A DNA stretch of 64,000 bases from Methylobacterium isbiliense. GTDB taxonomy: Bacteria > Pseudomonadota > Alphaproteobacteria > Rhizobiales > Beijerinckiaceae. Under the pieces are notes generated by a model. The model was not told the origin of the DNA, ran no database searches, and worked only from the letters and a program-made list of their open reading frames with translations. Both the position numbers and the translations under genes were made by a program. How positions within the stretch are numbered: the first letter of the stretch is position 1; every line of letters begins with the position of its first letter. The stretch covers positions 1-64,000 of the forward strand of contig NZ_BPQQ01000041.1 of the NCBI RefSeq assembly GCF_022179325.1, in the 5' to 3' direction. Below, in pieces: positions 8,359-17,600 of this stretch.

Positions 8359-9556
8359 TGGTTCAAACCCGAAAGTCGGACCGGATGACGTGAGAGGTTT
8401 CGGGTAAGGCTCGTTCCGCTGAGGAGGCCTGATCGATGAAGAAGAGCCGTTCCAGCAGGCCGAGGCGGGCACGCCCGTCGCGGAGGTCTGCCGCAAGATG
8501 GGCGTGTCCGAACCTACCTACTACCGATGGAAGCAGAAGTACGGTGGCCTGATGCCCTCCGAGGTGCGCCGCTTGCGTCATCTCGAGGAGGAGAACACCC
8601 GCCTGCGCAAGCTCGTGGCGGACCTCACCCTCGACAAGGAGATGCTCTCCGAGGTCATCCGGCGAAAGATGTGACGCCTGCTCGGAGGCGGGGGATGGTC
8701 GACTTCGTGCGCACCGCCTTCCGCGTGTCGGTCCGCAGAGCCTGCCGGGCAGTACCGGCCCCGCGCTCGACCTACCACTACCGGTCCAGACGCCCCGAGC
8801 AGGCTGTCCTCCGCAAGCGCATCCAAGAGATCGCCCATGTGCGGGTCCGCTACGGCTACCGGCGGATCTGCGTTCTGCTGCGCCGGGAGGGTGGGGCCGT
8901 CAACGCCAAGCGTGTCTACCGCCTCTACAAGCTCGCGGGCCTCACGATGCGCCACAAGCCCCCGAGGCGACGCGTTGCGGCGATGGTTCGCGACGATCGC
9001 ACGCCCGCGACGGGTGCGAACCAGGTCTGGGCGATGGACTGGATGTACGACCAGCTCTTCGACGGCAGGCGCATCTGGGTGCTCACGTCGTGGACACCTG
9101 GAGCCGGATCTGCCCGGTGTTGCGAGTCTGCCGAACCGCCACAGCCCTGGAGGTGACGTCGGCGCTGGACGAGGCCGTCCGCCGGTTCGGTGCGCCGCGG
9201 GTGATCCGGGTCGACCAGGGCTGCCAGTTCAGGTCGCGCGAGCTCGACCTGTGGGCCTACGTTAAAGGGGTGACGCTGGACTTCAGCCGGCCGGGCAAGC
9301 CGACCGACAATGCCTATGCCGAGGCCTTCAACGCCCGGGTCCGGGCCGAGTGCCTGGATCAGGCCTGGTTCCTGGACCTGGACGACGCCCGCCGGAAGGT
9401 GGAGGATTGGCGGGTGGAGTACAACGAAGTGAGACCGCATAGCGCGATCGGCGATAGGCCGCCGATGGCGTTGCTTGTAAGGCCTTGGACCCGTCCGAGG
9501 CTGCCGCCGAGCCCGGCCCTCTCACTTGGCATGGTCCAAGTTCCGGGAGGCGACCA
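8359..9556 (+). mobile_element. Decayed IS3-family insertion sequence
   Basis: The element is about 1.2 kb with imperfect terminal inverted repeats of about 39 bases. The left end contains GGACC-N7-GTGAGAGG (8378-8397) and the right end carries its complement (9518-9537). Both repeats start with TGGT and share CCCG six bases before GGACC. It has the two-gene IS3 layout, but both genes are damaged. The exact ends are not certain and no clear target duplication is seen. Confidence 0.7.
8436..8674 (+). pseudogene. IS3-family transposase OrfA (HTH), frameshifted remnant
   Basis: The ATG at 8436 opens with MKKSR, but the rest of the protein is in another frame (AEAGTPVAEVCRKMGVSE, then a Leu/Glu-rich coiled coil ending VIRRKM). 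Part of the usual N-terminal helix is missing, so a deletion at about 8450 has both shortened and shifted the frame. The helix-turn-helix and leucine-zipper part is still readable up to the stop at 8672-8674. Confidence 0.65.
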
Positions 9557-9578
9557 CACAGCCCGAGAACTTGTATAA
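8674..9578 (+). pseudogene. IS3-family transposase OrfB (DDE integrase), frameshifted
   Basis: This is a DDE recombinase of the IS3 type, with an HTH_21-like start (RRACRAVPAPRSTYHYRSRR), the first Asp in WAMDWMYD, the second in VDQGCQF and the Glu in NARVRAECL. At about 9088 the sequence reads CTCACGTCGTGGAC. One extra G would restore the expected LTVVDTWSR, so a single-base deletion splits the gene between the first and second catalytic Asp. The second half continues in another frame to 9578, a little past the inverted repeat. The transposase cannot be made intact. Confidence 0.7.
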
Positions 9579-9654
9579 ACCTTGATCACAAGCAGGGGCA
9601 ACTCCAAAAAACCGTAAAACTCGCACTCAGGCCGGACCAAAGCGATGGGAGACG

Positions 9655-11520
9655 TCACACCGCACCGCTGTCGGCCGGCCTCGGATGGGCCAGCTGCCTC
9701 TGTTGGCTTCGGCATCCGCCGCACGGACTGCACGGCCATTCCCTATCCACGATGACAGCGCCGTTGATTTGGGCAGGATACTCCCTCACCCAGCTATCCG
9801 ACCAACGGCCGCCCAGTTCTTCGATAAAGGGGTGTCGCGCCGCATAGATCCGCTGACTCGACAGGATCACCTTGCCGAGCAAGCATTCCAGGGCGAACTG
9901 CGCTATCAGCGACGTGACGAACCCGAGCTCGATGGGACCGTAGGGTTGATAGTGAGCGCCGCAAGCGGGTTCTTCGAGCGTTGTACCCGCGTCGTTCAGC
10001 CATTCCACGACCTGGAAGTCGGGCACACCCGTCCGCCCAAACCCGCATCGCAGGCATCCGCCCTCGCGAAGGATGGCGACCGCATGCCCGGCGGCGGCAT
10101 GTGCCTCCGTCCAGCCGTAGATCACCGGCATCGGCCTACCTCGTCGGCAATGCCAGCCGTTGAGTCGGCTCTCAGCGCGCCAATCCGCCATTGTGGACAC
10201 GACAAGGTGGCTCTCGCCGATGCATTCCGCATCGGTCGCGAGCATCGCCTGCGCCGAGACGGGGAACGCCTCGAACCGGCCATGCGGGTAGTCGGACCGG
10301 AGCTTGGCGGCGAGTTCCTCCGCCTTGTTCCGGCGAACCGACGGGGCCCCCAACGGATGGCGCCCGACATTCGACCACGACAGTTCGTCGTGATCGACGA
10401 GATGCAGATGGCCGACGCCTGCCTGGGCGAGCGCAACCGCCACCGGGGCGCCCACCGAGCCGCAGCCCAGGACAGTGACCGTCGCCTCCATGAGCCGCTC
10501 CGTGCGCGGATCATGTCCGCGGCCATGAATCCACCGGGCGTCCGCCCTGCTGGGCTCGTCGCGCAAAACCGGGGTGGTTCCAAGGTAACGGCGGGTGAGC
10601 AGCGCCTCCGGGATGTAGGAAGAACGGAACCCGTCGAACAACGGCGCCGTCGAGCGCCCCCGCATGCGGCGCGTGTCCCGCGGCGTCGGGATCGTGACGC
10701 TCACGATTCCGGGCCCAAAGCGCCCCTCGGCCGCGATCGCGGTGACGATGCTGTCCTGGCGAGCCGACACAAGGTCGGCGAGGAGTCTGGGCACGTCGCC
10801 GCCGCAACTCTCGGCCAAGACGAGGACGTCCCGCGCCGTCCTCGGGTACTCGGCCGGCAGCATTGGCCGGTCGAGCCACATCAGCAGGCCCCGTTCAAGC
10901 CGCGGCCGGCGGAGAGCGTCGGGGCCGAAGCGATTGCGGATCCAGTCCGCGACCTGCACCTCGGTCTCGCCCAGGAGGCGGATCTTCGGAGCCTGCCAGA
11001 CGCTGATCTCGCGGGAGGGACGTTCGAGCCTCAGAATGCTGGTCAAGCGGCCATCCGCGACGTTTCGATCGTACCGCCAGTAGGTGAGGAACTCGTCCCG
11101 GAAATCCCGCTCCACCATGGCGCCTGCAAGGAGCTCCCGCACAAGGGTGCAGCTCTTGCCGAGCAAGCGGACCACCACTCCGGCAGGGTCATCCGGGTCG
11201 ATCTCGCTCATGTTGGCGAGGAGGCATAGGCTTCCGTCTCTTTCGATGTGGGGCCACGTCAGGAACGGCGGCCGTTCCACAAGGCCGAACTGCGGCCTGG
11301 AGCGAGGAAAACCGGTTGGAATCAGAACGTCGATCTGCCTTGGGTCCGGCTCGCCGAAGTCGACGGGGATCCGCCAGCCGGACGCGATCCCGAAGCGATG
11401 GTGGTACGCGGCGATATCTCTGGGTCTCAACGGCGTCGGCTCGACACCGTGGAGGTCCCGCATGCGCTCGCGCACCTGACTGACGGCCGCGCGCCATAGG
11501 GGCGACGTCGGCTCACGCAT
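9655..11520 (-). CDS. E2-E1 fusion protein (ubiquitin-transfer-like, Cap2-like)
   Basis: The 621-residue protein joins an E2-like N-terminus to an E1/ThiF-like C-terminus. The E2 part has FPRSRP, then WPHIERDG and a candidate catalytic Cys99 in GSLCL. The adenylation domain has GCGSVG (352-357), Asp376/378 in LVDHD, Asn384, Arg387 and Lys399, as in ATP-dependent E1 enzymes. Cys520 in EEPACGAHYQPYG is the candidate thioester cysteine. C489/C492 and C597/C600/C603 look like a structural zinc site. In CBASS, Cap2 of this architecture conjugates the CD-NTase C-terminus to targets. The ATG at 11520 overlaps the end of the cyclase gene by eight bases, so translation is probably coupled. No ubiquitin-like protein or JAB peptidase is visible; an IS lies 98 bases beyond the stop and may have replaced one. 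Confidence 0.8.
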   Translation of the reverse strand: MREPTSPLWRAAVSQVRERMRDLHGVEPTPLRPRDIAAYHHRFGIASGWRIPVDFGEPDPRQIDVLIPTGFPRSRPQFGLVERPPFLTWPHIERDGSLCLLANMSEIDPDDPAGVVVRLLGKSCTLVRELLAGAMVERDFRDEFLTYWRYDRNVADGRLTSILRLERPSREISVWQAPKIRLLGETEVQVADWIRNRFGPDALRRPRLERGLLMWLDRPMLPAEYPRTARDVLVLAESCGGDVPRLLADLVSARQDSIVTAIAAEGRFGPGIVSVTIPTPRDTRRMRGRSTAPLFDGFRSSYIPEALLTRRYLGTTPVLRDEPSRADARWIHGRGHDPRTERLMEATVTVLGCGSVGAPVAVALAQAGVGHLHLVDHDELSWSNVGRHPLGAPSVRRNKAEELAAKLRSDYPHGRFEAFPVSAQAMLATDAECIGESHLVVSTMADWRAESRLNGWHCRRGRPMPVIYGWTEAHAAAGHAVAILREGGCLRCGFGRTGVPDFQVVEWLNDAGTTLEEPACGAHYQPYGPIELGFVTSLIAQFALECLLGKVILSSQRIYAARHPFIEELGGRWSDSWVREYPAQINGAVIVDREWPCSPCGGCRSQQRQLAHPRPADSGAV

Positions 11521-13138
11521 GGCGGCCGCTGCCACGTTCACGCACCGCTTCCGTTGCGGCCGCCCCCTGCGAGATGAGCACGCTGGCCGGAAGGGCCGCC
11601 ACCCTCGCCGGCGACACTGCGCGTTCCGGCCCAACGAGGCGAGCGGCCCGCTCGTGGTCGAGATCCTCGACCGGTCCGCGCCCAAACAGCCTCCTTACGT
11701 TAGGGGATGCATTGGCGAGCGCGACCGGCCCGAGAGCGGTCTGGCGGCCGTTCAGGTCGGACTGAATGGCCTCGGAGCTAGAGACGGCCTTGCTGGAAGC
11801 GCAGCGAACACTCCGGTCGCCGCGGATGCCGATCCGGCTGATCGGGGTCTCGCCGTACTCGGAGCCTATCGCTATGCCCATTGTGCCGAGCCCCGGCAGC
11901 ATGCCCCTGCAGAGGTCGAACGAGGAACGAAGGCCGCCGGCCAGCATCACCGCCGCATCCACCGTTGCCGTTGGTTCCGTCGCCAGCCGCGTGCCGACCG
12001 CCACGAGACCGTGCAGGCAGTCGCCGATGAAGCGGACCTTCCTGGCGCCGAAGTCGTCCCGGGCGCAGGCGGCCAACTCGCCTCGGATCACGTGCAGGTT
12101 CGCGGTCATCTCCGCGACCCGCCCGCCCTGGATGCAGGCGTCGACGTAGGCGGTGAACCCCGACAGGTCCGCGAACACCGAGGCCAGTCCCATCCTGATC
12201 GAACGGCTCGGCATCAGCTCGCCGAAGTCGATCGTCTTGAGCGGCGGCTCGTGACGGTGGAAGCGGAACGTCGCCTCGGGGGAGGTGAGGGCGGCGAGAT
12301 CCAAGTCCGATTGCAGGGCGCGGACCGCGGCGAGCACCCGCGCCTGGGTCGGCGCAGGGTCGAAGCCGGACTGGGCCTGGCCGTAGCCGGCATTGGCAAA
12401 CCCATACTGGCGGTCCGCGGCGAGCGCGACCGAGCGCTCCATGGCCCAGCCGAGCGTCGGCTCGCTCAATACGGTCCGGGCGCGGTCGCTGAGGTAGATG
12501 CCTGGACGGTCCCCCTCGGCCAGCTTGGCGGCATAGTTCGCCGGGCTGCCGAGGAACAGCGGTTCGAGGTCGGCACCACGGCCGCTGCTCACGGCCACCG
12601 CCCGCCCGGTGTCGATGCCGATCCTGACCCGCGTGCGAAGGCGGGCTCCGCCGAAGTTGCGGCCGGCGGCCTCGATGGTCTCCTTCAGGGCGACCGCAAA
12701 TGCGACGGCGCGCAGGACGCGCTGCCTCTCGTCTCCGGTCGGCGTGACCAGGACTGCGTGCAACCTGGGACCATGGTAGTCGACGCGCTGAGCCTCGAAC
12801 TCCTCCACGACGCGGTCGGTCGCGGAGTAGTGGAGGTGCAGGAACTGCAGGACGCGCTTGTGGCTGGCCTCGGTCTCGTGGCCCTGTTCCTGGATCTGGT
12901 CGTGATAGTCGAGCAGTTGGGCGTAGACGTGCACGCCATCGACCACGATCGCCCGATCGCGCGGGAGGGCGAAGATGGGCGCCTCGTCGAGGCCGAGCCT
13001 CTTGCCGCGGGCCTGGGTGTCCCTGGTCCGCTGCGAGAGGTAGGCTTGGTCGAAGGTCCGCACGTCGACGGCCGACTGTGGCACCGTGCTCATGAAACGT
13101 GCGATGCGGGTCCGGCTTCGGTTCAGGTCCCAGGCCAT
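11513..13138 (-). CDS. Tandem class III nucleotide cyclase-like protein
   Basis: The 541-residue soluble protein has two cyclase-homology regions. The first (about 60-240) keeps the Asn/basic pair in LGSPANYAAKL (Asn201, Lys205) but seems to lack the second metal Asp. The second (about 315-460) keeps both metal aspartates, Asp324 in FADLSGFT and Asp373 in FIGDCLHG, but has Arg445 and Ser449 where Asn and Arg are expected. The halves may therefore build one active site together, like the C1/C2 pair of animal adenylyl cyclases. Arg369 sits where adenine-specific enzymes have Lys, so the substrate is open. It starts 14 bases after the cNMP-cyclase gene and its stop overlaps the E2-E1 start. The C-terminal 60 residues are low-complexity and end in Ala. 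Confidence 0.75.
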   Translation of the reverse strand: MAWDLNRSRTRIARFMSTVPQSAVDVRTFDQAYLSQRTRDTQARGKRLGLDEAPIFALPRDRAIVVDGVHVYAQLLDYHDQIQEQGHETEASHKRVLQFLHLHYSATDRVVEEFEAQRVDYHGPRLHAVLVTPTGDERQRVLRAVAFAVALKETIEAAGRNFGGARLRTRVRIGIDTGRAVAVSSGRGADLEPLFLGSPANYAAKLAEGDRPGIYLSDRARTVLSEPTLGWAMERSVALAADRQYGFANAGYGQAQSGFDPAPTQARVLAAVRALQSDLDLAALTSPEATFRFHRHEPPLKTIDFGELMPSRSIRMGLASVFADLSGFTAYVDACIQGGRVAEMTANLHVIRGELAACARDDFGARKVRFIGDCLHGLVAVGTRLATEPTATVDAAVMLAGGLRSSFDLCRGMLPGLGTMGIAIGSEYGETPISRIGIRGDRSVRCASSKAVSSSEAIQSDLNGRQTALGPVALANASPNVRRLFGRGPVEDLDHERAARLVGPERAVSPARVAALPASVLISQGAAATEAVRERGSGRHA

Positions 13139-13152
13139 GTCGATCCCTCAGG

Positions 13153-14265
13153 TCAGATCGAGGACAGGTAGGCGACGAAGCGCCGGTCGTGCTTGTCGGG
13201 AAACTCCACGGCGGTCGGCTGGAAGGCGGAACGGACGTCGTCCGGCAGCCTGGCGAACACCTTGTCGCTGACCCGCACCCGCCCACCCGGCTGCCCGGGG
13301 TCGTGACGGTACTGCTCGTAGCGCGCGGCCGCGTTGACGGGCTGGCCGACGATGGTGAATGCGATGCGGTCGCCGCCGCCGAAATCGCCGACCGACACCT
13401 CGCCGACGTGCAGGCCGATGCGGATGCCGATCGGGAGCGCCGAGGCCTCGGCGATGTCGGTAACGCGGCGGGCGGCCTCCAGGGCCGCGCGCGTCGCGCC
13501 CGCCAGGCTCCTCTCCACTCGGAGATCGTCGGGGCAGAGCCAGAAGGCCATGACAGCGTCGCCCATGTGCTTGTCGACCTGCCCCTTCGCCCGCTGGATC
13601 TCCTCGACCTGTGGGTCTGTCAGGCGGCGTAGGACGTCGCCGACTTCGCTGGCGTCGAGGCCCTCGGAGTGGGCTGAGAAGCCCGACAGGTCGCTGAACC
13701 AGATCACCGCCGTCTTCTTCACCGGCGGGATACGGTCGGCTCCGTTGAGCAGGAACGCGGACGTCGCCTGGACGCCCTCGGGACAGACGAGGCGCTCGAT
13801 GATTCGGTCGCCGTCGGCTAGGTCCCGCGCCTGGCTCGCGCGCAGCAAGCTCGCCTCATCGAGCTTCGTGACCAGGACCCGCGCGACAGTCTCGTACCAG
13901 AGCGCCCGAGTCGTCGGATCCAGGCCGTCGAGCGTCGCGCGGTCGATCTTCCAGACCTTGGTCCTGCAAGCGGCCACTACGTCGTTTCCGCGCAACGGTG
14001 TCGCCTTTGCCTGACCGCGCAGGAAAGCCATCTCGCCGATGATCTCGCCTGCGCCTCGCCAGACGATCGATTCCCCAGCTAGGACCTTGAGCTGGCCCTC
14101 CTCGACGATCCAAACGCTTTCCGCCTCCTCGCCGGCGGAACAAAGCCGTTCGTTCGCGCTCAGCGTGTAGAGACGGTGCTCGCCCTCGAAGACGGAGATC
14201 AAGGCGGCCGGGTCGGAGCAATGTCGCTGGAGGAAGGTTCGAATGCCGCTGGTGTGCGCCGCCAT
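13153..14265 (-). CDS. Cyclic-nucleotide-binding domain fused to class III cyclase
   Basis: The 370-residue protein begins with a cNMP-binding barrel (about 15-120, with the phosphate-cassette-like GEIIGEMAFL) and ends with a class III cyclase domain (about 183-365). The metal aspartates are Asp192 in FSDLSGF and Asp236 in HMGDAVMAF. Lys232 sits at the adenine-specifying position, Thr304 replaces the usual Asp as in many bacterial class IIIb enzymes, and Asn311 and Arg315 stabilise the transition state. It is therefore probably an adenylate cyclase that senses a cyclic nucleotide, perhaps its own product. No membrane segment is present. AAAGGAA precedes the start. It leads the minus-strand operon with the tandem cyclase and the E2-E1 gene. 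Confidence 0.85.
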   Translation of the reverse strand: MAAHTSGIRTFLQRHCSDPAALISVFEGEHRLYTLSANERLCSAGEEAESVWIVEEGQLKVLAGESIVWRGAGEIIGEMAFLRGQAKATPLRGNDVVAACRTKVWKIDRATLDGLDPTTRALWYETVARVLVTKLDEASLLRASQARDLADGDRIIERLVCPEGVQATSAFLLNGADRIPPVKKTAVIWFSDLSGFSAHSEGLDASEVGDVLRRLTDPQVEEIQRAKGQVDKHMGDAVMAFWLCPDDLRVERSLAGATRAALEAARRVTDIAEASALPIGIRIGLHVGEVSVGDFGGGDRIAFTIVGQPVNAAARYEQYRHDPGQPGGRVRVSDKVFARLPDDVRSAFQPTAVEFPDKHDRRFVAYLSSI

Positions 14266-14662
14266 ATGGTTTCCTTTGTCTACATCTCTAGTTGATCACG
14301 GTTTGTTCGCATCGTACTTTCCGGCGGCGGACAATTATTCCGCCGCCGATTGTTTACTCTAAATGGTCGATTTGCTTTTTTGTGCTGCGCGCCGCAGCAA
14401 GCATGTCTTGTTTATCTTCACAAGAGAATACCGTCGGCACCCGTCCGCCGTATTTATCGAACAGAATCAACTGAATAGAATTTTGAGCCAGACTTAGATA
14501 ATCCTGTCGCGAAGAATGCGAAGCTCGTGGAGATTTCCGTAGAACTTGCTCTAAGCGATGTTCATCTTGCGCCCCTCCTGCGGAGGGGCGCTTGAAACCA
14601 TTTATTCCCTCACAGTGCTCATCTTTTGCCTCAAGCTACACCGAGACCGACCGACCGCCGCC
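14266..14662. other. Intergenic region between the cyclase operon and nrdJ
   Basis: The 397-base gap is clearly more AT-rich than the flanking genes and contains no convincing gene. It should hold the promoter of the cyclase operon on the minus strand near 14300 and the 3' end of nrdJ. One strong hairpin is listed separately. Confidence 0.5.
14569..14591 (-). terminator. Hairpin downstream of nrdJ
   Basis: A perfect ten-base stem (GCGCCCCTCC and its complement) with a TGC loop lies about 70 bases past the nrdJ stop. There is no T-run after it on either strand, so it may be a 3'-end stabiliser or a Rho-independent terminator of the weak type. Confidence 0.45.
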
Positions 14663-17600
14663 CTACGAGCAGCCCGTCGTGCCACCGCAGGTGTCGCACT
14701 TCAGGCAGGTCCCGTTGCGCACGAGCGTGAAGTTCGCGCATTCGGGGCAGGCCTCGCCGACATAGCCCTTCATCTTCGCCTCGGCGCGGCGATCCGCGAC
14801 GCTCCGCTCGGCCTTCGCCTCGGGGGTGGCGAAGGGCAGGGTGTCGGCCGCACTCCCGATCCGGGCGGCGAGCGCCGGCTCGGTCTTGAGCGCCACCGAT
14901 CCCCGCACCGCGTGGATCGTGCCGCCCGCGGGCGCCGATTGCCCGGTCGCGGGCGCCGCCACCCCGGCGGTGGTGCCGGCCGGCCCTCCGTGGATCAGGG
15001 TCAGCCGGTCGGCCGAGCCGCGCAGCAGGCCGCGGGACACCACGGCCGAGGCCGGGGCCGGCTTCGGCGGGTCGCGCGTGGTGTCGCCGCTCTCGCCGCC
15101 GCCGATCACCGTGCCGCCGATCTCGGAGGGGCTGACATGGGCGAGGTCGGCCCGGCCGAGATAGGACACCGCCAGTTCCCGGAACACGTAGTCGAGGAGC
15201 GAGGTGGCGTTCTTGATCGCGTCGTTGCCCTGCACGAAGCCCGCCGGCTCGAACCGGGTGAAGGTGAAGGCCTCGACGTACTCCTCCAGCGGCACGCCGT
15301 ACTGCAGCCCGAGCGAGATCGCGATGGCGAAGTTGTTCATCAGGCTGCGGAAGGTCGCGCCCTCCTTGTGCATGTCGATGAAGATCTCGCCGAGCCGCCC
15401 GTCGTCGTACTCGCCGGTGCGCAGATACACCTTGTGGCCGCCGACTACGGCCTTCTGGGTGTAGCCCTTGCGCCGCGCCGGCAGCTTCTCGCGCGAGCGG
15501 ATGCGCTCGACGCGCTCGACCACCCGCTCGACGATCTTTTCCGCCACGGCCGCGGTCCGGGCGGCCGCCGGCTGGGCCACCAGGGCCTCCACCAGCTCCT
15601 CGACCTCATCGTCGTCCCCGTCCGCGATCAGCGCCGCGTTGAGGGGCTGCGAGAGCTTCGAGCCGTCGCGGTAGAGGGCGTTGGCCTTGAGGGCGAGCGT
15701 CCACGAGAGGCGGTAGGCCTCCTTGCAATCCTCCACGGTCGCGTCGTTGGGCATGTTGATGGTCTTGGAGATCGCCCCCGAGATGAAGGGCTGGGCCGCC
15801 GCCATCATGCGGATGTGGCTCTCCACCGAGAGGTAGCGCGTGCCGGTGCGTCCGCACGGGTTGGCGCAGTCGAACACCGGGTAGTGCTCGCGCTTCAGGT
15901 GCGGCGCGCCCTCCAGCGTCATCGCCCCGCAGACATGCACGTTGGCGGCCTCGACCTCCTTCCGGGTGAAGCCGAGATGGGCGAGGAGGTCGAAGGCCGG
16001 ATCGGCGAGCCTCTCGGCCGGGACCCGGAGGGTCTGGGTCAGGAAGTCGTCGCCGAGGGTCCAGCGGTTGAACACGAACTTGATGTCGAAGGCCGATCTC
16101 AGGCCGGCCTCGACCGCCGCGATCTTCTCGTCCGTGAAGCCCTTGGCGCGCAAGGATCCCGGGTTGACGGCGGGCGCCTGGCCGAGCGAGCCGTGGCCGA
16201 CCGCGTAGGCCTCGATCTCGGCGATGTCGGATTCCCGGTAGCCGAGCGCGCGCAGCGCGTCCGGCACCGCCCGGTTGATGATCTTGAAGTAGCCGCCGCC
16301 CGCGAGCTTCTTGAACTTGACGAGCGCGAAGTCGGGCTCGATGCCGGTGGTGTCGCAATCCATCACGAGGCCGATCGTGCCGGTGGGCGCGATCACGGTC
16401 GCCTGGGCATTGCGGAACCCGTGCTCCTCGCCGAGCGCCAGCGCCCGGTCCCAGGCCCGGGTCGCGTGGGCCACGAGGTCGCCCTGCGGGCAGGCCGCGT
16501 GGTCGAGGGGCACCGGGTCGGTGTTCAGGAACTCGTAGCCGCCCTCCTCGCCGTGGGCCGCGCGGCGATGGTTGCGGATCACCCGCAGCATCGCGTCGGC
16601 GTTCTCCTCGTAGGCCGGGAAGGGGCCGAGTTCGCGCGCCATCTCGGCCGAGGTGGCGTAGGCCACGCCCGTCATGATGGCGGTGAGCGTGCCGGCGAGC
16701 GCCCGGCCCTCGCGGGAATCGTAAGGCAGGCCCATGGTCATCAGCAGGCCGCCGACATTGGCGTAGCCGAGCCCGAGGGTGCGGTAGCGGTACGACAGAT
16801 CGGCGATCTCGCGGCTGGGGAACTGCGCCATCATCACCGAGATCTCGAGGACGATGGTCCAAAGCCGGCAGAGATGCTCGTAGCCCTCGACGTCGAAGGT
16901 CTTGGCCGTGCGGTCGTAGAGCGCCAGCAGGTTCGCCGAGGCGAGGTTGCAGGCGGTGTCGTCGAGGAACATGTACTCGGAGCACGGGTTCGAGGCCCGG
17001 ATCCGCCCGCCCGCCGGGCAGGTGTGCCAGTCGTTCATCGTGGTGTTGAAGTGCAGGCCCGGATCCGCCGAGGCCCAGGCGGCCGCGCCGATCCGGTCCC
17101 AGAGGTCCCGCGCCTTCAGGGTCTTGGTCACCTTGCCGCCGATGCGGGCCTTGAGCTGCCAGTCCCCGTCCGCCTCGACCGCGCGCAGGAAGTCGTCGGT
17201 GAGCGAGATCGAGTTGTTGGAGTTCTGCCCCGAGACCGTGAGGTAGGCCTCGGAATCCCAGTCGGTGTCGAAGATCGGGAAGTCCACCTCCGTCTCGCCC
17301 TGGCGGGCGGACTGGATCACGCGCCGGATGTAGGCGTCCGGCACCATGGCGCGGCGGGCCGCCTTCACCTCGCGCTTGAGCGCCGGATTGCGCTCGGGGT
17401 CGAAGCAGGCGTCGCCCTCGGCCTCGCAGTTCACGCAGGCCCGCATCACCGCCTTGAGGTGCTTGGCGGCGACCTTGGAGCCGGTGACGAGGGCCGCGAC
17501 CTTCTGCTCCTCCTTCACCTTCCAGTCGATGAAGGGCTCGATGTCGGGATGGTCGACGTCGACGATCACCATCTTGGCGGCGCGCCGCGTCGTGCCGCCG

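Noticed and set aside
14292-14474. A 60-codon plus-strand frame in the AT-rich gap
   Set aside because: No ribosome site, no motif, and codon use unlike the neighbours.
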